Made by a program: the position numbers and the translations under genes
In this document: one piece after another, positions 1 to 14,326 of the stretch
Numbering within the stretch: the stretch's first letter is position 1
How the letters are laid out: each line of letters starts with the position of its first letter
Assembly (NCBI GenBank): GCA_035222895.1
Contig: JAVYIG010007851.1
Location: 32,378-96,377 of the forward strand
Direction: 5' to 3'
Length of the DNA stretch: 64,000 nt
From: Strongylocentrotus droebachiensis
Lineage: Eukaryota; Echinodermata; Echinoidea; Camarodonta; Strongylocentrotidae
Notes under the pieces: model-generated
Told to the model about the DNA's origin: nothing
The model's input: the letters and a program-made list of their open reading frames with translations, nothing else
Databases searched by the model: none

Positions 1-580
1 ATACCAATTGCTGATAGTAGGATAAAATCCTGGTATGGATTGAGAGACTTTAATATTGAGGGAGAACGGTACATGTATGGCTTTAGATAGTAAGAAAGAG
101 TCCTATAGATCGATTGACAGAAGAACTGAATGAGCATAATAGAGGGATGGACTAAATATCAAATACTAACAAGAAGAAGATATAAGAGTGCTTGGGATGG
201 GTTGTGTTCTAACAGCATAGATAGTAAGAAAGGGTAGTAAGGAATGCTTGATAGAAAACTGAATGGGCTACCAGTCATTGATAGGAAACAAAATCCTGCT
301 TCAATATGGATTTAGAGAAATCTAAAGAGGGATCAAGATACGAGCACGGATCGTAAGAAAGATTCCGAGGGATGGATGAATCGACAGAAGAGCTGAATGA
401 AAATGATAGAGGGATTAAATAAATATCAGCCACTGATTTAAAAAAAATGCTAGGTATGGATGGAGAGGCCTGAAATGAAGGAGAGTGGCGCAGATTGAGT
501 GGGAACGGGACATATCGTAAGAAGAGTCCTAAAAATGGATTGACAGAAGAAAAGATGATATGCCACACAAGTGATCTCCC
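1..580. repeat. Degenerate tandem repeat, period about 130-160 bp
   Basis: The phrase GATTGACAGAAGAACTGAATG recurs in diverged form near 110, 247, 376 and 537, each accompanied by GTAAGAAAGAGTCC and by ATAGAGGGAT...AAATATCA blocks. About four diverged copies start at or before the window edge. No coding potential is convincing. Confidence 0.6.
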
Positions 581-689
581 AGTGCCACAATGTATTTGTC
601 ATGGGATAGATGTTTCCAGCACAGGGTGCTCAAAGATTTGTCATGGAGTTCATCAAGACTGGAAAAACTTTTTGATGCTGTTGTGTTGC

Positions 690-888
690 TTAAAGCCCAT
701 CTGCACTAGTTTGGCCAGGAGGGATTAGACCTCCATGCAAGGTCACTGACAGGTGGTTATCTCTTCAAATCAGCCCTCAATTAACATGATAAGAAAAAGG
801 GGACCATGGGGGCCCAATGGTCACCGATCAGGCATTGTTCGCTATATAGAGGGCGCAAGTAGCTATGACTAGTGCAGTGGGGCTTTAA
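690..888 (+). mobile_element. MITE family A (TTAAAGCCC ends), copy 1
   Basis: About 200 bp starting TTAAAGCCCATCTGCACTAG and ending ...AGTGCAGTGGGGCTTTAA, with internal GGTCACTGACAGGTGG and CAATTAACAT...AAGAAAAAG. The same family occurs at 18,795, 48,641 and 54,693. Confidence 0.85.
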
Positions 889-892
889 AGCA

Positions 893-2550
893 ATCTTTCC
901 ATCAATTGATGCCTATTGTTTTTTGAAAAATTGCTCGCGTGGCAAGTGAGCAACTGTGCAGAGAGGCGAGGAAAGCAACCAGAGGGTTATTAACATCCAG
1001 TTATGGTTTGATAAAGGGTTTCAGTGGTAGGCAATATGATTGATTGACTGGTCATGAGGGAAGGATGGATGGATAAAACTAGCCATGTAATAGGATGAAT
1101 GCTGTAAAGGAAGAATGCATGAAGGAGTTATGATAGTTAGTGATTGACAGAACCAATGATTAACCATATTGATGAGTAAGTTACATGTATTTTACAAGTA
1201 TTTGTGCCCCTAGGTCCCAAATAGTCGAATAACGAGCCAGTTTGTGGATATAATCTACACATGTGCAAATAAAGGTCATTTGTAACACCCACAGAGACGA
1301 ATACTGGATAAGTGATCATGAAAGTTATGTAATCTTTATTAATTTATTCGCGGACGGTACATTCTTTGATACACAGATGGAAGTATTTTTCTCAAAAGGG
1401 GCAAACAAAAGGTATTCATGAAGTACCTCCGTCACTTTGGCATTGATTATTCTAAAATGCACAAAGTGGGACGTCTTCATGTGTAAAAGATCTGTGGTTG
1501 TTTTTTTTCATCTGAAAGGATGGTTGATCGAAAGGACCAAAGAAATTTTGCAGGTTAAGAGTAGGCCTACATATGGATATTTATTACTATTATCTATTAG
1601 AATTTACCCTTGGTATTTTTTTTATCTTTCTGAACCCCCCCCCCCCCTAGTAACTCTAGGCAAATTGAATTATATCGCAATGTATGGCTCGATAAAGTCC
1701 AAGATATTGTAATTTTCCCATAAAAAAGGTTTTAATGATATGGTGACACCAGATTTTGTTTTGAAATATTTCCTTAGGGACTGAAAGAAGGGCTGACATT
1801 ACTGGTGAATGTGATGGAAGGTTGATATAGATAGAGAGAAGAACTAATACTGATACCTTTGTTAATCTTTGTCTGTTGTGTATGGGAACCAGGTTGTTCC
1901 TGTGGTAAACATTGGGAATGATGGAATTCAGTAGTCAAAAGTTTAACATTGTTATTGTCATGTTATGATATCTTACAAATTGTATACTAATATTGATATC
2001 ATTTAGCATTACAATGCAGTAAGTTTCATTCGTTCTGTTTCGTTCATGTATTTATTTCCCCATGTTTATTGATGAGAACCTGCAAAAAAGTGACTTTTGC
2101 GCAATTCAAAGAATAAACAATTTACCTGAATCAATAATGAAATGTATTTCCTGTTTGCAGCTTCAATATTTCCATAAGGCTGTGCATTTCTAATAGAATT
2201 GAATAAAAGAAATTGTCAAATACTCTTTTCTCTCTCGATAGCATACTCTTATACCATTGACTAGAGTATAATCATATTGTTACAATAATCATAAATGTTA
2301 TGTGAATTATGTGATACAAAGTTCTGGTCTGTGTTGATATGATCGATTGTTAGATGAGACAGATGAAAATGAATAGAATGTCAGTTTTTTTCAAAAGGAA
2401 TTGATGGTGTGTACATGATGCATTGAAATATGGATTATCTTCACATGAAATAAACATGCATTAGATGAATGTTGATATGAAAAGTTTCTGTGTCATACAT
2501 TATTGTGTTTTGGAATGCTCATATAGTTGAGTGAAGCCTTGAGGAGCAGG
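893..2550. other. Gene-free, AT-rich
   Basis: Only short incidental frames, a C14 run at about 1,635 and no splice-supported exon. Confidence 0.6.
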
Positions 2551-2585
2551 GGTGCTAATGCCTACAAAACAAATGCATGTGGCAA

Positions 2586-2587
2586 GA

Positions 2588-2621
<34 letters not shown>

Positions 2622-2760
2622 TTCAAACACAGACTGAAAAAATAGGGGAGGTAAAAAGTAGTGAGAGAGAGAGAGAAGGGGGGGGGGGGGGGGGTGTAAG
2701 ACAGAGAGAGGGAGGCAGAGAGACAGATTGTGTGAGAGATAGATGGAACGTGAAAAAGAC
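2586..2760. repeat. (GA)n microsatellite with a G16 run
   Basis: Alternating GAGAGA with AGACAGA variants and a long poly-G from about 2,679. Open frames on both strands are artefacts. Confidence 0.9.
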
Positions 2761-3918
2761 AGAGAGTAGGGTATTGCGAGTATATACAACATGAATAACG
2801 ATACAATTTAGAATTCAAGATGACAATTAATGGCAAGAGAAGAGTATTACAGCATCAATAACATAACAGTAATTAAAGCTTATTACACAAAAACAAATAG
2901 CATTAGATTAATGAATGACATGCACAGTGCCTGCTAAACAGTTTGGTTACTATTCAAACAAACATTGAAAAAGGGTCAATAATGAGACATCAACAACTGT
3001 CTCTTTACTAGTACATACAAGAATGAAGAGTTTATGAGTTAGTTTGTGAAAACTGACAAACGCCATCTTTGAAAAATTCAACTACAACCATTTTTAGCTT
3101 TGTGTTTGGCTGTTTACTACCACCGTAGATTTACCGAAATTCAACCAATCACAGCCAAGTATACTTATCATCTTGCGATCGATAGCGAACTTGCCAGTGC
3201 GGTAAATGAGACGAAGTTTGGTCAAATTTGGGCAGTCTTTCTGTTTACGCTGAGTTTTTATGACATATATTGAAAGGTGAGTGTTTAAACAATGATTTGA
3301 TTTCGCTAATATTTTGCTCACTGTGACATTTCATTGATATGGCCATAAAAGCCAGTTTTCTTTTACTTCCGCCTTGGTTCGTATCCCTGGCAGCGCAGGA
3401 CGCTTCTCCGCCGCCCAGCCATGGCATCTACAGTGCAGTTTACATGTTACTGTAGCAGCTGCACACGCCTACGCTAGCATATACATGTACGCTAGTGTGG
3501 GTCATATCAGACTGTCAATATTTATGACATGACATTTGTTTGCATGCACGTACAAAACTAGGCTAAGCCCAAGTAAAGCGGCTAGGCTACCCATTACTGG
3601 AATATCTAATAGTTAGATATTCCATTAGATAAACCTGGCATTTGATAAACAGGTACAGGTGGAGAGTGCTATGTGTGTCTGTCAGACTCAGAGTGAGGCT
3701 CGGACTCGGCCTGGCTCACTTGACTTCAGTGAACTCGCTCACTCACTGATTCTGTGAAGACTGAAGTGATGTGTGTTTTGTAGAAGTTATGACTGTGATG
3801 TGAGAGTGTGGATTATCTTGATTCATGCAAATGTGATTCTAGTCAGAAATACCCATTTGGTATAGTCTAATCTAGCTCTAGGGAATTCTTTAATAAATCA
3901 CAATTGTCAACCTTCCCC

Positions 3919-4334
3919 AACAGTAGGGGAGCTGGTCCGAGAATGAGGATCGTTTGCATAAACGGGGATATCCTTGTAAACGCGGACAAACCGCGTCCTA
4001 AAAATAAGGATCGTCTGCAACCTTTTTTTTCTTTTGCGCTCTGCGGTTGGAGGATTCTCAATCCGTGCCCTGGTAATGCGAAAAAACAGTTCAACGTCTA
4101 CTTTTACAGGTTGTCTGTCTTCCCGGGATTTATCGTTTATAACGTGAAAGTCTCTGTGCTGCATCAATGAGAATTACATAATGGAGCGTCATCGCGGAAT
4201 TCGTTTTTCACATGGCAAATGTGCAGATCGTCAAAATGCTGACGATCCTTATTTTATAGGACACAATTTTTCCACGTTTATGAGGATCCTTGTTTATGCG
4301 GACGATCCTTATTCTCGGACTAGCGCCCCTACTG
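3919..4334. mobile_element. MITE-like element with CAGTAGGGG...CCCCTACTG ends
   Basis: About 415 bp. The left arm has CAGTAGGGGAGCTGGTCCGAG, AATGAGGATCGT, TGCATAAACG; the right arm has the reverse complements (GCGGACGATCCTTATTCTCG, GACTAGCGCCCCTACTG). GGATCGT/ACGATCC is repeated internally several times. The open frames across it are incidental. Confidence 0.75.
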
Positions 4335-4901
4335 CCCATACACAGTTACAGATGTCAGACTGTATACCCTACACTGTACCCTCGACCTCGTTGCATGCAC
4401 AACTGCTGATTGTGCCCTTTTGTTCTTTATCTAGACTAGTTTAAATGGTTTGATTTAGAAAACAATAATAATTGTATATAGACTTTAGACCCCTACTATA
4501 AAAATAACATAAAAACAGTGTATTGCACACGATGAGATCAGCAATCACACACTGACAATATTGTGTAACCTCCCCACACTGCACTGACACAACCCCATAT
4601 GATGTACGGTACTTCGGTCATTTTCTGTACTCTGTATAGAGGCAGTCAGTGAAGCTATACGTCTCGGTGAAACTGAAAGTAGATACAAGACTAGAGACTG
4701 AAGCTTGCGATCTACATTAGGCCAAATGACAAAAATGAAGTGTTTCTTGTCCCTGCCCGCCTCCTTTTGGGCCGCCGCTTTAATTTTTTTACTATTTACT
4801 ATTCAGAAGAAGAAGAAAAAAAAAAAATGCCTGTGATATGCTTCTAAAGTGATACAAATCATTTGTTTTGTCATGCATTGCATCGGTATTATCTCATCAC
4901 A

Positions 4902-5037
4902 ATGTCCGATCTTGAGGAGGAAGTCCTACTTGATTTAGACATGAAAATTGATGAAAACAGCTACACTGTACACAGCAAGTGACAGTGATAGTGATGATGA
5001 TGATGGGGAATTAGTGAGATAGAAGGAAGAGGAAGTC
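4902..5037 (+). pseudogene. Short acidic ORF, possible gene or transposon fragment
   Basis: ATG at 4,902 reads MSDLEEEVLLDLDMKIDENS then YTVHSK and a stop. A second frame just after it reads ASDSDSDDDDGELVR. Together they look like one acidic N-terminus interrupted by a frameshift, but there is no family match and no following domain. The weak call rests on composition only. Confidence 0.2.
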
Positions 5038-5039
5038 TA

Positions 5040-7870
5040 AGAGAAGAAGAAGACAACAATGATGGTGCAGCTGCGGGGCAAGTCATAGCTTATCTGCACG
5101 AATCTGAGCCCCAGGCTCAGACAGGTGGGCGCCGGAGACTGGCTTGGCTTGCCTGTGAAAGCAGCGTTCTGTAAAAGTACTGTGAACTACATGTAGACCC
5201 ACACTGGGAGATATATTTAGTCATTTTTGGAAAGTTTAAGATCATTCTTTGCAAATTTCAAGCAGATTAAATTATAGACGTACATGTATCAACGATTCAA
5301 ACTTGCAAATATTAATTACAATTAGATCCTCATCGGAAATGGAACTGCACATCATTATGATGATTTTCAATCTCAGAATTTGTAACAGAAGCAATTGAAC
5401 TCCATAAAATATCATCATCATCCCTATTTATACAATGCCATCTCAACAAACAACAACATACTTTTTCCAAATGATAAGAATTTCTCTGGTATACTTGAGT
5501 CTCATTCATGCTGACACTGTGACACACCATAGAGGGTGCAAGACTGGAGCAAAAGAAAAAATATTTTTCAACATGTATGGTAAGTGTGTACCTGTGTACT
5601 ATGGCCTGTGTATGGCGAAAATCAAAACATTGGTATGGTTCTTTAAATGCTTGTCACCCTTTTACAGGTTTACACCTTCCTACTTTCTGTGACTGCTGTT
5701 TTATTTGGAAAATAACAATGACACTGCAGTATACCTGCACATGAACATGTTGCTGTAGCTTGTTTGTGCTAACCAGCTCATGCATAAGTTTTGTGTTCCA
5801 ACAGTTTCTCACATGCTAGATAAGATCAACATTGCTTGGTGCAACCATGGAAACACAAATGTTGATTTTAGGGACAATGGGCCATGTACACAATGAACCT
5901 GGAAATGTAGAAGTAACGTGCATATCAAGTTTACATTGTACCTGCACATATTGATTTGGAAGTGGTACAAGCCATGTTGAATCTTCCTGTTTACTAATGT
6001 TTTTCAAGTTGAACTGTACACTCATCTGAACCTGTGGTTACCAACTATTCATTCACCTGCAATTTTCAAAATGGCATCTTTTTTGATGAAATTTGCTATG
6101 CATACATTGCTATGTCGGGCAAGCCTTTTAGTCCTTGGGAGAAACTTTTGTTCAATAAAAAGGTGTGCTGCTGTAGTACACAGGTCTTTGTAACTGTACT
6201 ACAAAGAGAAACTCGGTCAAATTGTGTTGTGGTTAAGAAAGAGAGTCGTAAAACACACTGGTATTGTGTTGCCTTGTATTATTTGCCCTCATAAAAAGGC
6301 AGCACAATGAAATTAGCAGGTAATGTTGTAACTATAGTGGTCATGAAAACTAAGTTTATTACCCTAAGTTAATTACATGTACATGTACTTGAACAATGTT
6401 AATGCATTGTAAAATTTTCTTGTAAAGTGTTGTGGACAGGCCAAAGGCAAAGTCTTCTAAAAGAAACTTGCTGTTTTGCCTCAAAATGTTTTTTTTTGTT
6501 TTATTCAGTCCTTCTGATTAGTAATGATTTTGCGACCAGTCTGCAACTTCCTTTTAAAAGTTTTGTATTTTACAACATGAACATACAGTACGATCAAAGA
6601 ATATTTTGTTTTATTAGGGGGGGGGGGGGGGGAGGTAGTACCATAGTATGAACATCTACATGTTTTATTTGATAATTGATTATCTTAATAAATAGTACCT
6701 TCTGTCAGAGAGTTTTTTGAATTTATATGTTTCATTGATTTTGATATCCATAATATAAGACAAAACAGATAATGTCCTGAAATATAATAGTGAAAAAAGA
6801 TTATAAAAAACAAAACGCAAACAGAAAAAAATGACACCCCAAAGAAATTAATTTAAAAGAAATCCTTCAATGTGAGAGAAAATAAAAGGTGAAGATACCT
6901 CCTTCTGTACCGAACTCAGATTAATTTTAATAAACAATGAATAATCTTGACCTTTTATGAATAAAGCTGATGAAAAGTATTTTTGTGCCTTAAAATTCAT
7001 ACCAAAATTATGCATAATTGTAATAACAAATTCATACATTCATTCATTCGCTTTGGTGTGTTTATAAAATACAGTGTATTATCTTGAAACCAGTACAAAG
7101 ACTGATTAATACAAAGTTCACAGACATACAAACTCAAGTACCTTAAGGCACTGATGTCACCAACATCCTGGTTTTGGTTATAGGCATTTGTTCTAATTTC
7201 TGTGAAAGCCCCACCAAGGGATCACCACTATTCATGCGTGATGAATGCCAGAAGTCTGGGCCATTTTCTGAGTGCTATATAGCATGTCATCCTCTATTGT
7301 TCCTTTCCATAAAGAGAAATGCCCCAGGCCATAAATTACTCAACTTGATTGTGCTCGGTTTCTGAACATTAGATTTAATCTGAAAGAATTGGGACATATT
7401 AGTGATGGATGATCTTTATCAATCATGTTTTGGATACGTTTCAACTTTTAAGAATGTTGTGGCAACAGGATTTTATTGTTTTTTGTACAAGAACTTGATA
7501 TTGATTGATATACATGTATGCACACATTTTGAGGAAAAATGAGTTGAAACTTAAATTTAAATTTAAAAAAAATTGCTTGAGAAAACCCAAAGGGAACTTT
7601 TCATTAACTAACAATGTGCTGGAAAGGAAAATGTACAAATATGTACATGTAAGAGATAGTATAACAATCGATTACAAGAGTACTTTACCTTTCTGGAGAA
7701 AAAAATAATATGAACATTGTAATAAGCTTGTATGAACTACCCACCCCCCTTTTGTTTAACCCGTTGACTATTGAATTCTCATGTGCAAAAACGACTTCAT
7801 GTACTGTACATACATGTATGTATATGTAATACATGTGTCATGTGAAGGCTAATAATAGTACATTTGCACA
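5040..7870. other. Gene-free interval
   Basis: AT-rich, with a G16 run near 6,617 and several TACATGTA octamers. No coding exon with supported borders is seen. Confidence 0.6.
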
Positions 7871-7875
7871 ATCTA

Positions 7876-8172
7876 TTAAAGCCCATTCACACAGCCCCAA
7901 CACCATTTTGAAAAATCATCTTTTTTTAAACTTCCATTTAAACTGCTGGAAAAACCCATAAGAAAACGTTTGTGTGTTTGATCATTCCGATTTTTCTGTG
8001 AATAGTGCGCATGCGTGACTTATCGCTGCTCAGCATGTGATCGCACGGAAGTGAGGAGAGTTACGTGACTAAAACTGGAATCATTCTGCAATGTTTCGAG
8101 AGTGGGCATATACACTGCAAAAATCTGTAAAATTTCTGCCGCCATTTCAAAAAACCACACACCATAGAGGTG
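7876..8172 (+). repeat. Dispersed repeat family G, copy 1
   Basis: Shares with 33,119-33,599, in the same orientation: CAGCCC(C/A)AA...CCATTTTGAAA, CTGGAAAAAC, GTGAGCATGCG-like, GGATCGCAC, TACACTGCAAAA, AACCACAC. Both copies contain a CGCATGCG-like palindrome. Confidence 0.7.
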
Positions 8173-8689
8173 TTTTTTTTTCTTCAGTTTTGGCTGTTCT
8201 TCGATTGTGGCTGTTCATCCTGTTTGCCGGTAATTGCTTTTATAGCAACTAGCAACAAAACAATGTAAAGTGAGAAAAGTTGATGATTTTTGCTTGCTGT
8301 GGAAATGCAGCCATTGATTCCATAATCTGGCTCGATCTATTTTTAGAGGTGCATGATACGGTATTATCAAGCATTGTTCCAAATGGCCTATACTGTTGCT
8401 GCAATTAGCTTGTAGCACCCCGATTGTGCAAATAATTGGTTATCTGCGGATGTCCTTCGATCATGCCAACTTCGAAGAGGGCAAATACAAACAAATGCAA
8501 ATAGCGATGTACATTGATGTAAGCACACTTGTGAAGTTGTTATGTACCTTGGTGTTATAAGGAGCCAAAGTACTTGAGTGTCAGCAATCAATAAGATACG
8601 GAAGAAACTTGTAACTAATGTTTGGATTCACGCGCGGATGTTTTGTGTAGATTCTGCTTTCAGACCCTTGTAAAGAGATCCTTGTAAAC

Positions 8690-9066
8690 TTAAAGGTAAA
8701 GACCAGTATTGGAAATGCCCCAATTTCAAAAAAAATAAATGGAAGCTCTCATGACCAATCATGTGAAAGAATATGTTTCGACTAATACATGATGATAACA
8801 AATTTGCCGGGAAACCGCCTACTAATTGATATATTTGGTAAATTAGTTTATCTATTGGACTGTGAGAGATAAACGCACGTGTGCGTATAGTCCTCTATCT
8901 TTCTGTGTACAGTGCTTGTAACTTTACGAAGACTGGGCCAAATTTCTTATCATTTTGATGATTCCAGAACCTTGCAGTATACATGTACACACCAATACTT
9001 ACATGTATTTGCTAGATGATCAACCTTTTCTGATCGATTCCACAACGTTTCTTTCACAATGCAGCG
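8690..9066 (+). mobile_element. MITE family C (TTAAAGGTANAGACCAGT ends), copy 1
   Basis: About 375 bp, inverted relative to the copy at 52,965-53,346. Shared blocks: GCCGGGAAACCGCCTACTAAT, TGATGATTCCAGAACCTTGCA, GATCGATTCCACAACGTTTC. The right TIR is lost or diverged. Confidence 0.8.
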
Positions 9067-11225
9067 ATAAGCTGTGATTGAAAATTAAAAGATTTTTTTA
9101 TTTGATTGCAGTTTTAATGCAGCTACATGTACTGGGTACCTCCTTTATGATTGTCTTCAGAGTCTGAGCTATACCATTTTACAGCAGCGAAAAATATACA
9201 TGGGAGCTCGGGGCAAAGTTGCCCCCGAACTGCCAAAGAGAGCCCCCGAAAGTCATGAAAGAGCCCTCCAAAATTTGCATAGAGTTCAATGCAAAACAAA
9301 TTAAAGAGTGTTATTTTCATGCAAGCAAGCTAGAAAAGTTGTCCCCAAAATTTATTAATATCCCCCCTGTTTTACAGACCATACTTACATGTACATCAAC
9401 AGAGGGACAGAGGGGGAGGAAGGGAAAGAGAGATATATAGAAAGAAAGATGGCTGTAAATCCAGGCAACCACTTCAAAGCAACACAAATTTTACAGCATT
9501 TAGGCTTGTCTCAAGTTATTCTGACTTTTGTCAAACGTGTCAAAACAGAGTCTCAGTACACAGACTAATCCCCTCTGCAAAAGAAGAAGTGTGTTTACCA
9601 ACTTGTAAGAAAATATAAGAAAAGGATCCACCCTTTCAAGAAGGGGTGGGTTTTTGTGTTGTGGCTGCCCCTTATTGTCCCCCTGTCCCCTGGTGTACAC
9701 AGCCCTTCAGAATTGGATACATTGTAAAGACGGAAATAGAGAAGGGGACCATTGAAACTTGAAAGTGTCTGAACTTCTCTTTCTTCTCCGAGTAGTTACC
9801 AGCTTTCGAGTCTGCATGCTCACAAATTGCAAGAAGTATTGTGTGCCGAGGCCTGTAGCAGTACGTGTGTTCTTTGACACCATACATGTAGATGCCAAAG
9901 ATAGTATTTTGGGAAGATTTCATGAAACACAAATAAAGAGTATTTCAGTCTTGAAGTCACTCCATTTTGAAATGTGGACAAAAAGATATTTTAAGTTATT
10001 GTTTGAAGGCAAACTGATAAGTTAAGGAACTTATAGACCCCACATTTATAATACAAAGTGTTGCCCAAAAGTAATTGACAGCACGTAAACAAAGAAAACA
10101 GAAGCATTTACTATTGTAGGAACTATTTCTTCACTAAACTGATTATAGAAATTAGATACAGTTGCCAAACGTTAAATTTCATTAAAATAGTGTACTTTTA
10201 GAAAGCAAAATGGATCGGTATGCGGAATTGCATTTTTTGTTAAGAAGAAGAACGAAAAAAGAATTCAAACGAAGAAGGAAACGTTTCAAAATATTGTTTT
10301 GAAGTAAAGTTTTCAATTCAACTTGTTTCAATCATTCTTGAAAATGATATTGTTTCAAACCCAGATGAAAAGAATATCATTACTTTGTGAAATATGATTA
10401 CTTATAGCTAATGTACATGTAGAGTAATACGACTTCCAAAAATGATGAAAGACCACTCCCGTCTATTAAAAGAAAAAGTTGGGGACAGAATCAGAATAAT
10501 TAAAGTATATATCCTTGCATTGAGTGATTAAAATTGCAGGATAAAAAATGTCAGTACTTTATTTTTCACAGGCTACTTTGAATAACCAAACTTGGGGATA
10601 TTCACTGTACAAGTATTCCTTTAACAGAAAAACTTACATGTAGTTTAAAGTGGCTTTAAAAAAAAAAGACATTTGCAATGTCTCTTCTTTACAGTTTTGT
10701 TTGCCAAACAACCTCAGCCCTAATTGTCTCTCTTTGTCACTGAATATTCAAAAGGAAACCTCTTAAAATCTAATTGCAGGGCTTCGTGACTTGTCATCCA
10801 AATTACACTAGATTTACTGCAGGTCCACAGGCCATAAAAGCTGTACCAAAATCTCTGTTAAATTAATAGTCTAAAACTTTATACCTGCAGTTTTATCTTG
10901 CTGTTGACTCCATTTTATAGGTTTCTGCTTAAGGGTAAGTGGCAAGAAGCTAAATTTCATTTTAGCTGATAATGAAGTTTGATTGTTGCAATTTTATGTA
11001 CATGTTGTCATGTACAAATGTACACTGTATTCCTTACAGGGGAATCGGCTGTAAAAAGAAAGTGCTGTTTCACAGTTGAAAGATAATTCCTGGGCTGCAC
11101 TGAAGAGTCAACATAATGTAAGTCGGTTTATACTGTCAGTGTCAAATACCTCATTTAAAAACAAATTGGTATGTTTTGTGCTCCCGTTTACACCTGTGGG
11201 AAAACATCACAGACTGAAAAGCTTA
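9067..11225. other. Gene-free interval left of the 5.0-kb element
   Basis: Contains several TACATGTA palindromes and an A/T-rich filler. Frames up to 88 codons lack homology or splice support. Confidence 0.55.
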
Positions 11226-11589
11226 TACCCTTTTCTAACTGCACCGATTTTCATCGGATGCATCCGGACGCATCCGATGAAAGTGGCAGTTAGAAAGCAA
11301 CAGAGGAGAAAAGGGCGATTAAATAGCCGATGAAAAGAAGAGAAATAGGCGATTAAATTCTCCTGCTCAAGAGCAGGAGAAATTCTCATTCTATCGGTGT
11401 GACACCGATGAAACGTGCAGTTAGAAAACGTTTGGGAGAAAAGGGCGATGAAAACAGCGATTAAAATGGTCAATGCTCGCAGTATACGCGCGCTTTATCG
11501 TAACCAGCTGTGTTTGTTGACTTATGGTTGAACATGCTGCATGCTAGCTAGATGGAGCGCGGGCTTAATAATTACGCAATAACCCCAGT

Positions 11590-12110
11590 CGTAAAAAAAT
11601 AGGAAAAAAATAGGGGAAAAACAGGGAAAAAATAGTCTCGAAAATATATTTTTTTTCTATTTTTTCCCTATTTTTTTAAAAGGAAAAAATAGGGAAAAAA
11701 TAGTTTTGGTAATAGGAAAAAAATAGGTTTGAAACAATTTTTTCTATTTTTTTCCTATTTTTTTCCTATTTTTCAGACCTGAAAATAGGAAATAAATAGG
11801 GAAAAAATAGTGTAGAAAAAAGTGAAGAAAATAGTAAAAAAAATAGTGATAACTAGGTGCTTAGTGAACAGTGAAAAGTAGTGAGGAAATAGGAAAAAAA
11901 TAGTGAGAAAATAGGAAAACAATAGTAAGAAAATAGGAAAAAATAGTAAGAAAATAGGACAAAAATAGTAAGGAAATAGGAAAAAAATAGTAAGAAAATA
12001 GGAAAAAAATAGTAAGGAAATAGGAAAAAAATAGTAAGAAAATAGGAAAAAAATAGTAAGAAAATATGGGAAAATAGTAAGAAAATAGGAAAAAAATAGT
12101 AAGGAAATAG
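11590..12110. repeat. A-rich minisatellite, unit about 16-20 bp (GGAAAAAAATAGTAAGAAAATA)-type, left side
   Basis: Repeats of (A)TAGGAAAAAAATAGTAAG, with an initial part that also contains the reverse complement CTATTTTTTCCTATTTTT, allowing hairpins. It ends in a G10 run. The aromatic-rich long open frames on the opposite strand are simple-sequence artefacts. Confidence 0.92.
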
Positions 12111-14238
12111 GGGGGGGGGGAATCACTCATCCTTTACTTTCATAGATTTCTCAAGCACTACCATCTCACACATCCAGTCAACGACTCTGTACATTCAACT
12201 AAATCATACAGTGCAAACTTGATATAAAGAGATCAGTTATACCTGAAATGACAAGGTAATTTACCAGCTTTTGGGGGTTAAGATTTCTTGGTTGCACATG
12301 ACCTCATTGTCAAAAGTTTCCACTGTAGAATAGTCACCCTACTCCTACAGCTCTTTTCTCTGCATCGATGCACCTACTCAGTTTGCCAAATTCACTTCAT
12401 CCTTTCAGTCCAATCCATTCAGTAGAACATTTAAAATAGTCAATGGGTATATGGAAAATGTTATACAGTCCACTCCTATTATAACAAACATGGATACACC
12501 AAGATTTTATTATCAGGCAATTCTCATCAGTCCCAATTTTAAACAAACCAATGTGTTCAGTAACTTGAGTATAACATGATTTCATTTTAACAAGGAAATT
12601 GGCTTGGTCCCGAGCACCTCGTTACAATGGCAGTGGACTGTAACACACAAAAAGAATAAAAGGAATTGTGTCAAATAAAATACATGTACTTTATTTTCGA
12701 GAGGTGAACACAATGACATGAGTTTAGTATAGTATGTGTGTTCATATACGGTAAGCAAATAAATAAAAGAACTTAACTGATATTTACAATCTTTGGTTAA
12801 GTACTGTAGTGTACATGTTGTAGTAATAGAGTTGTTCATGGTTTGCTATGATTATACACTAACAAAAAAAAAAGACCAATGCGACTGCGTCTCCTATATG
12901 CCTCCGCCTTAAAAAAAATATCATCCACCTAGAATGTAGCTTTCTATTTTTGTTCAAATAAAGTATTCAGGTGAGTTTCAGGACTATTACTGAGCCGATG
13001 CGGATATATGCTAGGCGATCACAAGCTCTCTCCCTCACTAGTAACCAAATAAAGCAGTATTCTGGACATGAGAGTGTTGTTTTCTGTCTCTTTTATTACA
13101 ATTTAATATTACAAAGTGCTCTTAATAATGTAATAACATTTTCAAACCTCAAGAAAATCATGACAAATAATATTTTTTTTCTCGTTATTTACAAAGATAA
13201 CAAAATAAAATAAATCTTAAAACAGATTTTTCAACAATGCATGCATGCTTTATAGTACAGTTGACATGTTACATAATTTTCTCAATCTCAATTGAACTGT
13301 CAAAATCTTAATACAATCATCATAATCTAGAAACACTTACTACAAAATCAATGACATGTCATGTCATTGAGATATATTATATAAACAAGAAAATGAAAGA
13401 CTTACATGCTACTATTTTCAAATAGTTTTACAAAGTATACCATCATTACCATGTATCATAAGTAATGGTCTTATGGTCCTTTATCTTCACAATATGCAGG
13501 CACTCATTGTGTACACATACATGTTGTACTTGCCTATGAATCTCAATGATTAGACATAAGAATTACATAATAAAATGGAAACAAATACTAACGTAAAGGA
13601 TACAGATGTTGGTCTTGCTGTTCACAGGCATCTAATCAAATGGTGGTTGTACGTTACATGTACATTGTAGCTTGATTAGTTTCAATGGATCTGTAAAGAT
13701 ATAAATGAAATGTGAGTTAGGGGTTAGAATAATCATGCATTGGTACATTTATGAACATGCAATTAATACTTAGTACAAGTATTTATGTATTTCATAATGA
13801 AAAATTCAAAGGCACAGAACATGTGTGTACAAAAGTATGATAGCAAAAAAGATGCCAGGCTGACGACGAACGGATGGTGAAACAACGGAGTCATCAAAGA
13901 GCTGTCAAGGTGCATGAAATGTAAACCACTCAGGTAGGCAATTAATTAGAGTTATTTTATTCTTAGATATATCGGGTGAACATACATAAAATAAAACATA
14001 AAACACAGAAAAGAAAATAGTAAAGGAACAATTTTTTGAAGAAAAAAATAAAAAGGAAAGAGAAAAATAATGTAGATCTAGGTAGAACTTGTGCCACCTG
14101 CAAATTATTGTTCTAGCATAATGATGAGGTAAACTACTCTAATATTTTGATGTCAGATCTTAACTAACAAACATGAAATAAATATACCCAAACAAATTAT
14201 CAACAATAGATTTAGATTTCTACTTAGTAAGGACATAC

Positions 14239-14326
14239 CTCGCAGACACACTCTCGGACTTGGAAGACTTGCTCTTCTTAATCTTGCGTGGACCGTGGTG
14301 CTTTAGCAGGTTGTGTTTTCTGATTC
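14239..14326 (-). CDS. Candidate internal exon within the 5.0-kb element
   Basis: Minus strand: acceptor ATTATTTTTCTAG and donor GTATGTCC define 88 bp. One frame is fully open and basic: IRKHNLLKHHGPRKIKKSKS, then SKSESVSAR. This frame does not join the 14,659 donor without a stop; the frame that does join ends at a TAA in this exon. The function is unknown; the basic Ser/Lys-rich peptide may be nuclear. Confidence 0.3.

Noticed and set aside
11773..12130. Phe/Leu/Ser/Tyr-rich frames resembling transmembrane proteins
   Set aside because: Translation of the TAGGAAAAAAATAG minisatellite; no independent coding signal.
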